The notes under the pieces were generated by a model, which was given only the letters and a program-made list of their open reading frames with translations, made no database searches and was not told the DNA's origin. DNA of 64,000 bases from Alopecurus myosuroides. Taxonomy: Eukaryota; Streptophyta; Magnoliopsida; Poales; Poaceae. The translations under genes were made by a program, and so were the position numbers. The stretch is taken from contig CM054059.1 in assembly GCA_028641055.1 (NCBI GenBank), forward strand, positions 106,714,263 through 106,778,262, given 5' to 3'. Positions 43,508 to 55,688 of the stretch are shown one piece after another; position 1 is the first letter of the stretch; the number at the start of each line of letters is the position of its first letter.

Positions 43508-44046
43508 ATGAGCTCGAGCTCGGTGGGAGGCGGCATGCCTAGCTGCTCGGCGGCGCCACCGCGAGCAACTGGTATATCCGCGGATGTGGAAGCAGCCACG
43601 TAACCCGGAATGTTCTGGGGCATGTCGTAGGGCTTGTGGACCCTTGCGCCAGCCGGTTCCTCGATGACTTCCGCGGTAGCGGCCGCGCCTTTCCTGGCAT
43701 CGATAGCCGGGCCTGTCATTATCACCTCCACGTTGTCCGCAGAGCAGCCAGAAGGCTTCCCGCGGGCAGCGAGTACAGCAGGAGGATCTTCCGCGACGAG
43801 CACCTCCTCCGGGAACTCGCGGATGACGGTGGTGGCGACGTAGACCATATGCGCACCGAAGGAAAGCACCAAGCCGCCTGCTGGCACGGGCCTACCGCCA
43901 AAATCGCCGGCGTTGTCGGTGACGAAATCGAAAGAGCCGAATATGTGGACAAGGCCACAGACCACGCGCTCTCCTGAAGCAGAAATCGGTAACGTCCGAA
44001 TATGAACCCCAGCCAGCGCCGCTGCTGGCCCCACGGTGGGTGCCAA
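43508..44046 (-). pseudogene. G1 gag N-terminal region before the solo LTR
   Basis: The minus-strand frame starts MAPTVGPAAALAGVHIRT right after the primer-binding region. It continues through an Ala/Val-rich segment (VCGLVHIFGSFDFVTDN, VYVATTVIREFPEEVLV) to PPTELELI, where the solo LTR interrupts it. The original frame continued into the Leu/Gln-rich segment at 38768. Confidence 0.7.
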
Positions 44047-44047
44047 C

Positions 44048-44924
44048 TGTCATGGTATGGTGAAGACAGATGCCATGAGATGTCTTAAATTTGGGGCCGA
44101 TGAACGCTGTAGGTATCCGGGGAGGGATCGCACGGCGAGTACCGCGCTCAGGTATCACTGCAAACAACAAGAATTACCCAGGTTCGGGGCCCTCGTGTGA
44201 AGGTAACACCCCTACTCCTGCCTATCTCTCTGTATGTATAACCTCCGAGTAGCCACAGTACAACTTTGCCTCTCAGCCGAGTAGCCACTCTGCTGCTCTC
44301 TCTCTCTGTAGTGCTAGCTCTTGTAATAAATGCGATCTGAGGCAACGTCCCTCGCGCAGGAGTGGGCAGGGCACCTTATATACTGGTGCCCAGCCGAATA
44401 AACAAAGACTAAAAGGTACAACTGATGGGACATGCCTACTGTGAAACAGAGCACGCCTCCGGCTTCTCGCTGACGCGGGTGTGGGAAGGTGCCGCGCCGT
44501 TCGGCAGATGGGACCTGTCCACCCTGTCAGTCACACAGAGTAGGCCCCTCGACATGTCCTGTTCCCTTTGTCAGTGACAGGACATGACAGACGCCTACCT
44601 CACTGTAGCCACTCCGTTGCACGGATAATCATGTGCTCCGTAAGTTGAACCGCACGCCTGTACGGCTGCGGGATCTCCATGATCTTGTCAGAACAGCTCC
44701 ATTGACTTCTTGTCCGAGTAGGATTGCAGCCCATCTACTCGGACCACCTGACCGCTACCCGTACGATTATAATCTTTCTCCTTATCTTCTCTTGGCCTTC
44801 AATACTTATGACCGAATAGAAACTACCGGGTAGAGGGTACCCGTGTAGCCATCTACCCGGTCAATGGCACTTTGACCTTCGCTTTACTACTTGCCTTACC
44901 CCTACTCGGGGGTAGCCCCCGACA
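44048..44924 (-). repeat. 5' LTR of Gypsy element G1
   Basis: 877 bp, TGTCATGGTATGG to CCCCCGACA. A minus-strand TATATAAG at 44382-44375 lies in a short inverted repeat (GGCACC...GGTGCC) and is the likely promoter. Confidence 0.9.
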
Positions 44925-45240
44925 CATACTTCTCTCACATCATCACAATATAGCCACTCCTAGGGCTCTTTGGATGAGCTTCATCATTCCTCGACTTGCA
45001 GTTGAAATGACCTTTGAGAAACTCCAACAATGGTAGAACTTGAAATTCTTTCCTTTGGCTTTTGACATTTGCGATAATCTCTCCTACATGTAAGGAAGAT
45101 GTCACATTGAGAAGAATTAGCACAACAGTTGAAAAGTACACAACAAAGAAAATTCCATAAAATATCTCATACAATCTTCTTCGGATCCACTCGGTTACAG
45201 ATAGAACACATGGCGTAGTTGTCACATACACATAGTAATT
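44925..45240 (-). pseudogene. Degenerate gene fragment, part 2 (5' of part 1)
   Basis: The minus strand reads KGKNFKFYHCWSF, KGHFNCKSRNDEAHPKSP with frame changes, resembling the centre of grass NAM-associated proteins. The same gene fragment continues at 25203, on the other side of the Gypsy insertion. Confidence 0.35.
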
Positions 45241-45534
45241 TTACATGAGGTATCACCTCTTGCTAGAAATCCTATATGATTGTAGTTTAGCAAAGAAATC
45301 CACACTGGTTTTGGAGGATTCATTTGTTTGAAGCAAACGGACTCTACAGGAAAAATTCCTATGGAATGAAATCCTGTACGATTCATTTGAAAAGCTTTGA
45401 ACCGAAGAGGCCCTAAATTAAACACATGAATCAGTGCTAGGTGTCATTTGGTTGCACCGCAGGAATTTGTACAGGGATCCCTATCCACCATAGAAAATTT
45501 CACAATAAAGGATAGAAACGAGTAGAATACCGCT
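45241..45534. other. AT-rich stretch, possibly a worn MITE
   Basis: No coding sequence. Words such as AGAGGCCCTAAATT and TTGGTTGCACCGCAGGAATTTG resemble grass hAT-type MITE ends, but I could not pair clear terminal repeats. Confidence 0.25.
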
Positions 45535-46210
45535 ACGAGTGTAAACTGGGGTCATGGGAGGGCAAGAAGTTATCATACGGTGATCGTCTTGTCTTAATTA
45601 ATTTGGTGCCTACTAGTTTACCGATTTTCTTGGTATCCTTCTTTGAGATCCTAAGGGAGTGAGGAAAAGACTTGTCTTTATCGGTCTAGATTTTTTTTTT
45701 GGCAAAGAGATAGTAAAAAAAATCTCCTTACTGAATGGAATATTGTTTGTCGCCCGAAATATCAAGGTGGGCTTGGAATTGAGGTCTTGGACATTAAGAC
45801 CTGATGTCTCCTAACCAAATGGTTGTTCAAGTTGTTGCATGAGGAGGGGTGTGGGAGGAGCTTTTGTGTAATAAGTATTCGGGGCGAAAAACGTTTTCAG
45901 AAGTACAACTAAAACCATCCGATTCCCATTTTCGGAAGGGCATTATGGGGGTTGAGTAAGATTTATTTTCGAGGGGATCGTTTGTGCTATGGGAATGGTC
46001 ATCAAATTCGATTTTGGGAGGATAAATGGCTAGGTGATAACTCGTTATCAACCCAGTATCATTTTCATACAATATTGCATGTCCTAAGCATGTTATGGTT
46101 GTGTGTGTACTCTTGAATATCCCCCTAAATATTCGGTTTCGTCGTCCTATCAATAGTGATAAAAGGACCTCCTGGCTTCATTTAATGTAAAGCCTAATGC
46201 GAGTGTCCAT
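45535..46210 (+). pseudogene. LINE retrotransposon fragment (RT C-terminus and zf-RVT)
   Basis: The plus strand, with frame changes and stops, reads KKLSYGDRLVLINLVPTSLP, FFEILREVRKRL, TEWNIVCRPKYQGGLGIEVL, CLLTKWLFKLLHEEG, HQIRFWEDKWLGDNSLSTQY and later IFGFVVLS...DKRTSWLHLM. This is the C-terminal RT and zinc-binding (zf-RVT) region of plant L1-type LINEs. Both ends are lost and no poly(A) tail or target duplication is evident. Confidence 0.75.
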
Positions 46211-46239
46211 GTCAAATGAAGTAGATACGTTTAGGCCTG

Positions 46240-49200
46240 TGCCAATGGAGGTTTCTTAGTGTTGTATCCTAGGCAAATTGTTTATGTGGCATAAGAATTA
46301 ATGAAGAGAGAGGGCTAAGATTGCAGAGGCCCCAAACCGGATAGTCCAGAACCCCTCATATGCATACATTCACGATCCCAGGAATTCAGTCGTGAACAAC
46401 ATACGTAGTTGGTACACAGATACATTATCCATTACACGAATAAATAGAGTTTTACAAGCAATGGTCACATAACCAAGTCTTAACAACTGTCACGCGGGAC
46501 AGGCAAATGTCTCACAACACACACATCGGAATCTTAACATAACGTAGATAGCCCATGTCACGCCTTCACTAACAGGCTGCTGACCGGGAGCCGGGCCTAA
46601 TTCGCATAGTCGTCGGAAAAGTACTCCTCCTCAGGTGACATCTCCTCAAAGTCTGGACAAGTAAATAGCCAGGGGCGAAACCAATATGAGTACATTTGAA
46701 TGTACTCTGCAAGACTTCCTTTATACACTTATAAATGCAATATGCTCATATGGTGGATAGGGAGGCTATAAATAGGGCTCACTACCCATGGTGTATGTAA
46801 GATAACATCATGGTTGCTTTTAACATCTCTATATCTTTATTGAAGAAGGTACTTCAAAAGAAAATAATATAATTTTCTTTCTCTTATAGATATTGCATAT
46901 CCAAGAGGTTTTATAAAACTTATTTTATACAAGAGTGTTCTTTGCAAAACTTCTTGTAAACAATCTCCAGCTCCTTCATCGGTAAAATCATGGTACAAGT
47001 CCTCTGTTAAAAAAAAACAATCTTTTTGAAAACTGACACAATGCTAGCTACATGGCCAATCAACTGCCCATATCCGAGGGCTCGGCTATTCAGAATAGTT
47101 TTACTCTGCAGAGGTGTACACATTCCTAAAGATCCAATCATCTGCCATGAACTACCCATGGATCGACACAGCGATATGCACGCATCATAAGAATGATCCT
47201 AACTGTCCACTCTGATCAAGCTAGTATATACTTATCCCTTCAGTTGGGTGTAATCTCCCCGGCACCAGGTCCCACCCCGCCACGGCAGGAGACCCAACTG
47301 TCGCATTCGGAGGGAAAATAAATCTCACACTATGTATGTGTCGTTTCTTCCTCCTGGCAACACTTCGGTTCAGATAATCATCCTCTCTATAGCACATTGG
47401 GATAAAACACACAGTAACCATAACAAGTATCTAGATTGGCCCCGTACCCATGTTGGGGTAGAGTGGCAGTACTTCTTGGTTGTCTAGCGAAGACTAGGTT
47501 ATGTGCCTTTTTGTAAACCATTTGGAAAATAATACTCTTTAACTCCCCCGGTGAACAAGGTCCCGCCTTTCCACCGTGGAATTTTCATAACTCATTTGTT
47601 TGCAAAATCACATTTTTAAAAGTGTCCACTTAGGTACTCAAGATTATTATCTTAGGCGGTATTTATATACCTTATAATGGCTAAAGGCTTGGTAACACCA
47701 AGTTGACTAATGGCAAAGTGATAATATACCTATATAATATTAGTAGTAATAATAGTCACTCAAAAATAGTTTTGGTAATCAAGTTTTTTTAAAACTTCAG
47801 AAGTAGAGCATGCATGATAGATAATTATAAGTAGTATAACAGCAAGCTTTAAGGATTGCTTGCCTTGATGGATGTGAGGGTCTTGCTCGTGGTAGCAACA
47901 AGAGTGATAGTAATATCCTCCCGCACCAACTATCTCTTCCTCGTTTTCTATCGTCGCAAAAATAAAATAACGACACACAATCAGGACCAAACTAAGCAAT
48001 CAATGATACTAAACCAAAAAATACAACAAGCAATGCACCACAAAAATAACACACAAGTTTGCAAAGCAACAATCCACAAGCATACACCCAAAATAACAAT
48101 ATTCACTACTACTATTACTATGGTTGAGATATGCCATTTCTCACCAACATGAGATGGAACCAGTGGGTGTTCCACTAGGTTTTCCATGACAATAAAGAGG
48201 CCCTAATCCTCTGGTCCTACTTGTGGAAAACAAGTTTTCCACCAAACCATATCACAACTATTGAAACTATTGAGAATAACATACTATGAACAAATAACAC
48301 TCAAACTATACATGCGTCTCTAAGAAATAAAATGCAACCTAACAAAGGTGCAAACAAATCCTAATCAGTTCCAAAGTGGTACTGGATCCAACAAAACATC
48401 ATTAAAAACTTAGGTAATAAAACTAGCTGCACTTGCATCACAAGATTTATTAAAATAAAAACTAGAAAATGAAACTATGCATAACTAGTTTCCACATCTT
48501 TTCCAAACATGCACACACTTTCTAACATGCTAGATCTGTGAGTAAACAAGCTTTTAACACTAAGAACAACATCTAAATATGCTAGAAAACAAAATGACAA
48601 CTAGCAAGCAAATATTCTAAACTATTTACACACATTCTATTTCTAACAAAAAAGTGCAAAAGCTTAGATCTGTTGCCAAAAATAATCTAGAGCTCTAAAA
48701 ATCACACAAAGCTAGGATAACATATATCTATGCATACACTAACAGATCCAGTTGGATTCACATCAAAAGGTATTTTTAAACAACTTTAAAAAATCCTAGA
48801 ATGTGCTACTGGACATTTTCCAAAATGGATGACATTTCCAAATGGTAGCTCACCTTGATGTGAGGTCAAGCCCTACTGATAGATCTAGTCAAGAGCTACT
48901 CACAGAATTTTAGTTTGCACAAATTGAACACAGATACAAAAAGTTATCCTATTTTTAATCTAACAGACAGTGTATACCATAAGATTTATCATATGCAATA
49001 TAATGATCCAAAAGTAGATCTACAAGTTGCATGCATTCAGGTATTAGTAGATCTACAACTAGGAATTTTTGTTGGTGTTATTTTTGAGTTTTGCTATTTT
49101 TAACACGATTAAAGTAAAGTGCAAGTTTCTGTTAATTCTAAAATGGAAAAAGGAATTTGTGCGGGCCGGGGGTTTTCTACCGTGCGCGCGGCCTGCTAAG

Positions 49201-50018
49201 CCCTTGCGGCCCAGCTCGCTTCCGCGAGCGCGTCGGCGCGTGTACCGCTTCGCGCTTCAAACGTGGATGTTGATCTCACGATCAACAGCGCACGGTCATC
49301 TCCCTCCTCTCCTCTCTCTTATCTCTCTCTCCCGTGCGATCGGAACGGCCGAACGGCGACGAGGTCACGGTTAGCTCACCTAGGGGCTGCATATGGCGAT
49401 GGCGCAGTGCTGGGGTGGTCTCACGTGGTCGATGCGGTGCAGGGGCGGTGTCGTTGCGGCTCGGGACAGCTTCAGTCGACGGCGCGCTTCTGCGGGTCCG
49501 CGGCGGCTCCGGCGAGCTCCCCGGCGTTCCTGCAAACAAGAGGGCAAGGGGGAACGTCAGAGGGGGTCTACGGATGGAAGCGAGTGCAACGGAGGCAAAG
49601 AAGAGGGGTGGGAGTGCCCACGGCGCGCTCCACCTGCCTTTGCTCTCCGCGGTGGCCGGTGGCGTCTATGAGCTTTCTGGGCTCACAGAGAGCCCAGGGC
49701 GTGCGTGCTCTGTGTCTGGGGGTGAGGGTGGAGTGGGATGAGTGGGAAGGCGTGGTGCGAGCGTGCCCGTGGCTTTATAGCCACGGTGACACGGGTGGGT
49801 GCACTCGGGCGACAGGGATGAGCTCGAGGGCGTGCTCTCGGCGCCCATGCCGTTCCTCCTACCCTTTGGGCGTGTCTAAGGGGTGGTCTAGGGGCAAGTC
49901 AATGCCAGTAATGGGCGTGTGAGGTGAAGAGAGCACGTGAATGGCGACCGTGTCCCTGCACAGTGGCGTTCTGTCAGCAGGCCCTTGTTGCTGGCGGAGT
50001 TGAATCATTTCTCTGCGT
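46240..50018 (-). mobile_element. Old long-LTR-like remnant (minus orientation), non-coding
   Basis: On the minus strand the order parallels the solo LTR at 38.8-43.5 kb. There is a GC-rich promoter-like part with GGCTATAAAGCC (TATA at 49779-49774) and a CT-rich leader ending in a TTTGCAG acceptor-like site (49900-49300). Long AT-rich sequence follows (49150-47700), then a mid section near 47200-47600 and a short acidic terminal exon-like piece with stop near 46600, then a T-rich tail. I could not find both ends, and the right side is cut by the LTR at 50019. No retrotransposon protein domain is present. Assignment is by architecture only. Confidence 0.4.
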
Positions 50019-52087
50019 TGTTGGGAACCCCAAGAGGAAGGTGTGATGATCACAGCGGTAGGAGTTTTCCCCTTAGTTAAGAACCAGGGTTATCAATCCA
50101 GTAGGAGAAAGAGAATCTTCGGAAGGTTGATGCCATTGACGGTGGTGCTGGCGCTTCACCGGTGTCAGCAACAACGTGGAACCTGCACACAAAACAACCA
50201 AAATACTTTGCCCCAACGGTACAGCGAGGTTGTCAATCTCACCGGTCTTGCTGAAAACAAAGATTAGACGTATAGTGTGGAAAAGTGTATGCTTGCAGTA
50301 AGTAAAGAAAGCAGGAAATTGTTGTGGTTTGTTTAACAGTGTGGAAAAATGGACCGGGGTTCATAGTTTCACTAGTGGTGTCTCTCCATAAAATATGGCA
50401 TGCTGGATGAACAAATTATAGCTGGGAAAATGGCAAATAAAGGTTGCACCGTAGTGCACAATATGACATGAAGATTACTATGGTATTTAGTGCGTGCATT
50501 ACAACAAGATACATAGACCGACATCCATCTTCATCAATGACTAATAATCCACCCTCATGTTATCATCAGAACCCCCTTAGGTATTAAGTTGCAAGCAACA
50601 GATAATTTCGTTAAACAAAGTGTGTAATGTAAGCAATAATTATGCACGCGGGCACTCTCACCGCAGTTTTCTCCCTAATGGCAACATCACATCCTCCCAC
50701 TTCACGTTTCTGTCACTCGAGCAAGGCAACAAGGAGGCATGAACCCACTATCGAGCATAAATACTCCCTGTTGGAGTCACTAGCAACTACTTGGCCAGAA
50801 TAACCACTAGCAACGGAGAGCATGGAAGATCACAAATAACATATGCAATAAAGACTATAATCAACTGGGCATAAGGTCAATATTCATCGGATCTCAGCAA
50901 ACACAACATAGAGAATTACATAAGATCAATCTCGATCATGATAGGCAGCTCACGAGATCTAAACATGGAGGCATATGAGGAGAAGACAACCATCTAGCTA
51001 CAACTATGAACCCGTAGTCCAAGGATGAACTACTCACGCATCACTCCGGAGGCAGGCATGGTGATGTAGAAGGCTCCGGTGATGATCTCCTCTCCGGCAA
51101 GGTGCCGGAAACAGCTTCAGAACCCCTGATCTGGGGTTGACGGTGGCGGCGGCTGCGGAACTTTTTCGGGGATTTTGATCAGGTGCCTAGGGTTTTCCAT
51201 CCGGGGGGCTTAAATAGGAGAAAGGGCAAAGGCAGTGGAGGCCGGGGGGGCCCACACCCATAGCTGGCGCGGCCAGGGGCCGCGCCACCCTATGGTGTGG
51301 CACCCTGCTGCCCCTCTTCGACTCCTCTTCGGTCTTCTGGATGCTTCCGGGGAAAATAGGACTTCCGGGCTTCGAATTTTCCAATTCCGAGAATATTTCT
51401 AGAACAACTTTTCTGAAACTAAAAAACAGCAGAAAACAGGGAACTGGCTCTGTGGCATCTTGTTAATAGGTTAGTCCAGAAAATCGATAAAAATGACATA
51501 AAGAAGGGAGAAAACATGTAGTAATTGGCATAATATTATCATGGAGCATCAGAAATTAGGGATACGTTTATGACGTATCAAGCATCCCCAAGCTTAGTTC
51601 CTACTCGTCCTCGAGTAGGTAAACGATAAAACAATAATTTCTAAGGTGACATGCTACTAACATAACTTGATCAATCTAATGTAAAAGCATATGCACGCTG
51701 AGATCATAAAACTTTAAACACAGGCATGATAAATAAAATTTTAATAATAAAGCATAGCAATTACTTTGCATCACGAAGAGTAACTCAAATAAAGGATCAT
51801 GAATAATAATCCAAAGAAAGGTAGACGTTTGTTTCAGGTATAGAGAAAGCATGGCAAAGTGATATTTTGATAGTCCTTATGAGTGGGGCAAAACATAAAT
51901 GCCAGGACACCTTCAAAGTTCATGAGGAAGACTAGAACAAATAATTTAAGAACAAATAATAACACATGATGAAGTAATTATTGATGCTTATGGGACAAAT
52001 GCACATAGAACTCAGAATGACAAAAATGCTCTCTCAATTGTGCATAAAGTTAGAAGATGGAGACTCAACATAAAAGTAAAAGAAAGT
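50019..52087 (-). mobile_element. 3' LTR and adjoining internal tail of an LTR element common in Pooideae
   Basis: The LTR is 50019-51580 (1562 bp). On the minus strand it starts TGATACGTCATAAACGTATC and ends GGTTCCCAACA. Close relatives of this LTR, with CACATTATTG-type early sequence, AACAAGATGCC and GAATATTCTCGG words, are abundant in wheat and barley. Bases 51581-52087 are the internal region just before the 3' LTR (purine tract AGCTTGGGGATGCT). The element is then interrupted at 52088 by element A, so its remaining part should lie to the right of the window. I give no family name. Confidence 0.75.
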
Positions 52088-52545
52088 TGTCGTGGGATAA
52101 TCACGGCAGACGTTACCGGGGGTAACTTGTCTTGGGGCAATTCGACTCTGGTGTTTGGGAGAGGGTTTAGCTCAAGGGAAACCATGGTGATATGCGATCT
52201 GGTAGCCGGCAATCAAGTCGCCGAGGCTCCGATCTGAATATATTATCTCAGCTCTCGTGTTACAAAGGATACTCGAATATCTCGCGATTGTGTAATTTCT
52301 AACCCTAGGGGCCGGCTTATATAATATCCGGACCCCCTGGCTTACTATCCAAGGCCTACCCGGAGTCCTACCCGGACACTACTTACAAACCCTAAGTTTC
52401 CTTATCGGAACCCACAATCCGGGTTGCGAGGCCTACACTCTTGGGCCTTCTAGAAACTCCTTTTCCCTAAGCTGGGTCTTGTGCAGCGTCCTTTGGGCCA
52501 AATTATACCTTGGCGTTGGCCTATCGGGTTATCATCCCTCCATCA
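52088..52545 (-). repeat. 3' LTR of Tat-type Gypsy element A
   Basis: 458 bp, TGTCGTGGGATAATC to CCCTCCATCA in plus reading. The minus-strand purine tract CTATTCTGGGGACTAC follows at 52560-52546. The minus-strand TATATAAG (52324-52317) sits in CCGGCTTATATAATATCCGG, nearly the same box as in element B, so A and B are related families. It was inserted in the internal region of the 50019 element. Confidence 0.75.
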
Positions 52546-52935
52546 GTAGTCCCCAGAATAGCTTGGGCTTCACGGGATCCTCCTTGAAGCGCATGCTATT
52601 CCCTGCAAAAATAACAAAACATACAAGCTCATAGAGGCCGGGTTAGGTTGCTTTGATAAACAGCTAGGCCTAACTCCACTGGTGGTCCATATAATAACCC
52701 GGCTTTCTCTGAACCGGTCTTTACTTTTCCGGGTCAATGCTCCGAAGGAAATGCAAAAGACCCGGCTTATTTCGTTCATTTATTGGTCCAGATATCGCGG
52801 AAGGGATTTGCTTCCTATCCTTTCCGGATATTGCGCACGGGCACTTACCGCATATCCCAAAATTTCCGGGCGGGTATCCCTCCCTTCCGAAATTTTTGGC
52901 TCCCGCATGCTCGTCTAGGTTTCCCCACCCGTGCT

Positions 52936-52943
52936 TATAAATA
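52936..52943 (+). promoter_or_regulatory. TATA box of the element A opposite-strand gene
   Basis: TATAAATA on the plus strand, followed by a CT/GC-rich leader and an apparent 5' UTR intron (donor GTAAAT at 53218, acceptor TTTTGCAG ending at 53775) before the ATG at 53785. Confidence 0.6.
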
Positions 52944-53549
52944 CAAGCCCAAGGGGGTAACCCTAAACTCAACGTTCCATTTCCCCCCATCTCTTTCTCC
53001 TCTCCGGCGCTCCCTTATCCGAGCTCGCCACCGCGCCGCCACGGAGCCCACGGCCACGCCGCCGTAACCGAGCCGCCGCCAACTGCGCTCGTCCACGGCC
53101 CGCGCCGCGCCGCCGCCAGCCTCCGTCGCCGCGCCACCGAGCTGCTCGCCGGGGGATCCCGCAGGTCACCGCGGTTGCGTCATCTGCCTCCGCCGCAACC
53201 TCCTCCGAACCTCGTTGGTAAATTTTCCTCCATGAATTTTATCTTCAAGTTTTTCACTCGATGTAGATTGGATCTAGGTCCGCTCGTAAGTCATCTTCTT
53301 ACTCCGTGCCGATTTTAGTTGTACAACTCCATTCTTGCTCATCTACTTGCTCAATGGTAGATTCAATAATGCTCCCCTATCCCTTGTAGCCATTAATTTC
53401 TCCATAGATTTCTCCGCAAATTTCTCGATCTAGACGTAATTTTGTCAAGTTTTTCCGTAGTTGCTCTTTGATACCCGGATAGACCACTATTTCCGGATCT
53501 TTCAATTACCCTCTAGTTAACCATACAACCAACCCTCTTCCATAAGTGC

Positions 53550-53722
53550 TCACTGATACTAGGATTACCTGTAATTTCCATAACTGTTCATCGATACTCG
53601 GATAACCCGTAATTCCATACTGCTCGTTGATACTCGGATAACTCGTAGTTTCCGTACTGCTTATTGATACTCGGATAACTCGTAGTTTCCGTACTGCTTA
53701 TTGATACTCGGATAACTTCGTA
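53550..53722 (+). repeat. Minisatellite of about 41 bp in the 5' UTR intron of the A gene
   Basis: Four to five copies of a unit reading GATACTCGGATAACTCGTAG then TTTCCGTACTGCTTATT, the last two nearly identical. Confidence 0.85.
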
Positions 53723-53784
53723 GTTTTCGGGTCTTAGTTACTCATATTTTGTACTCTTTGCCTTGTGTTTTGCAGACCGAACAA

Positions 53785-54617
53785 ATGGCTCCCAAGAACA
53801 AGGGCAAACAGCCGGCAAAACCAAAGACGACCCAAGCTATTTCCGCCAACTGGGCTCGGTCCACTGTGACCCAGGCCAAGCTGGAGGAGCTCGCCGAATC
53901 AGGCGTCCTCCCTCCTCAAAAGGAGATCCATTGGCGTGTTCCGGGTGACGAGACCCGGCCACCCCATGCTTCAAATGAGGTAATATGTTTCGTAGAGCAC
54001 GTGATCCGGGGATTCCGTCCCCTGGGTCACTCTTTTTTCCACGAAGTCCTCAGCCACTACGGCCTCCGAGTCTTCGATATAGGGCCTAACTCTATGTTGA
54101 ACATAACTCACTTCATAGTCCTTTGTGAATCCTACCCGTGCATCCCCCCGAACCTCGCCTTATTTATCGAATTATTCCGATGCAAAACGTGCCGCGAAAG
54201 CGGTGACGGGGCCCTCTTGGCCTGCGGCGGGGTTTCTATCCAACGACGCAAAAATTCGCCAATGCCGACTTTGAGCCTTAACTCCCACGTTAAGCATTGG
54301 CAAAAATCGTTTTTCTACTGCCGGGACATCTCCCCACCCGACGAAAAGAAACTGCCGGGTTACTCTGAGGGGCTCCTCAATCTTTATGACACCTTCAATG
54401 CCTTCGCCTCTGAGTCGGACAGAGAGTCCATCCAGCCCCACCTAGCAAAGATAGCCGTCCTTTCCGCCCAGGGTCTCCTTGGGCTTAATTTGGTTAAGAC
54501 TTGGGTAGATTTCCGGATTCAGCCCAACTCCATCCGTCCCAAGTTGATGTGCGAGTACTCGGGGCATGTCACGGATGAGCTCTGTCGAGACATCGTAGTA
54601 GTTTTCATAGACTGGGG
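53785..54617 (+). pseudogene. Opposite-strand gene of element A, exon 1, cut by element B
   Basis: Begins MAPKNKGKQPAKPKTTQ and contains the same domain as in G1 and B: VICFVEHVIRGFRPLGHSFF, EVLSHYGLRVFDIGPNSML, FIVLCESYPCIPPNLALF, WQKSFFYCRDISPP, LVKTWVDFRIQPN and LMCEYSGHVTDELC. No stop occurs up to the insertion of element B at 54618, where the frame ends artificially inside the LTR (54634-54636). The rest of the gene is expected to the right of element B, outside the window. Confidence 0.75.
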
Positions 54618-55147
54618 TGCCATGAGACTACGGTAGAGACGTGGGGTAACGGGATAGCGTAGTAACACAGAACACGGGATTTTACCCAGGTTCGGTACGT
54701 CGCGACAGTACGGCGTACCTACTCCTGCACTTCTCACTAATTAGGACTAAAGCCCGTATAACAGGGTTACAGTGTGAGAGAATAGATCTAGCTACTCGAC
54801 GAGGATGAGCTTCTCGGCGAGTTGCGCAGAGCTTTAGCTGGTGAAGCTTGAACCTAGAACCTATCTAATCTATCTCCCGTCCGGCTTTATATAATAGCCG
54901 GATTAGGGCTTACAGAACAAGAAACCTAGAAGACTACGTTTAACTTGTAACTTGGAAAGTAAGGAATCCGTCTTCTCCTCCAAGCCAGATCACGTGGGCA
55001 GTGATCCGGGTTCTTCTAGAATCCGGCTTCTGCGCGTCGGACTACTGGGCCGCCCAATGGACCTAAGCCCACTACCTCTGAGGCCACCCTGGTAGTCCGG
55101 CTCTTTGTCTACCATCTTCTATACCCCTATTCAGTATATATCCGACA
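54618..55147 (-). repeat. 3' LTR of Tat-type Gypsy element B
   Basis: 530 bp, TGCCATGAGACTACGG to ATATATCCGACA in plus reading. A purine tract follows on the minus strand (TCCTGGGGGCTAC, 55160-55148). The minus-strand TATATAAAG is at 54893-54885. The candidate target duplication TGGGG (54613-54617) cannot be confirmed because the partner LTR is beyond the right edge. Confidence 0.8.
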
Positions 55148-55540
55148 GTAGCCCCCAGGAAGGATCAAAACTCTGATTCTCCGTCTTTCGTCAAATGCAT
55201 TTGTCCGGGAAATCTTGATTCAGCAGTCTTGATTCTTTCTACTTTCCTTTTGAAGGAGATGGTAACAAAAAACTCGGAACTCTGAAAATCCGGCTTTTCT
55301 TCTCGCGATCCTTCGCGGAAAAGGAACTTCTGACGTCAGTGCTTTAATCATGCTGACGTAGGCGACGCTTGGTTTCACGCGGGAAACCCTGTAACGTATC
55401 TCTGACAGATTCTCACGGGAAACGAGGAGATAACCATCATTCCACTGTCGTTCCGTTTCCCGGATTTCTCGATGGTTGACACGCGTCAAACATCCAACGT
55501 TCGAAAGAGCCGTTAGCACGTATCTAGAGGTTTTCAGGCT

Positions 55541-55548
55541 ATAAATAG
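55541..55548 (+). promoter_or_regulatory. TATA box of the element B opposite-strand gene
   Basis: TATAAATA, 148 bp before the ATG at 55689 and about 390 bp inside the 3' LTR, followed by a CT-rich leader. Confidence 0.65.
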
Positions 55549-55688
55549 CCGTCCTCGTCCCCATCGGCAATCTTCTTCACTCCCTCACTGCCCTCACCAT
55601 TGTTGCGAACGCGAGCTTGAGAGCGAGAACGAGACCTTGCCCCGACGAGCTTTTCGCACGCCGGAGCGCACACACATCACCAAGGAAG

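Larger units (their letters stand above)
25209..44924 (-). mobile_element. Ty3/Gypsy LTR retrotransposon of Tat lineage, 19.7 kb (element G1)
   Basis: LTRs are at 25209-26086 and 44048-44924, with TG...CA ends and target duplication CATAC at 25204-25208 and 44925-44929. Sense orientation is minus: 5' LTR, primer-site region (TTGGCACCCACCGTGGG at about 44046-44030), gag, protease, RT-RNase H with a second RNase H, integrase, then a purine-rich tract (GCTTCGGGGACTAA, 26100-26087) and the 3' LTR. Between integrase and the 3' LTR lies a spliced gene on the plus strand. By eye the LTRs differ at roughly 40 sites (about 4-5 percent), so it is clearly older than the Copia element. A 4.7-kb solo LTR sits in gag. 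All sense ORFs carry stops or frameshifts. Confidence 0.9.

Noticed and set aside
44048..44924. Tandem gene duplication with 25209-26086
   Set aside because: The two copies are the LTRs of one Gypsy element, shown by TG...CA ends and the CATAC duplication.
49263..49922. 219-codon plus-strand frame in a GC-rich stretch
   Set aside because: Antisense of a promoter/leader-like region in the old LTR-like remnant; no recognisable domain.
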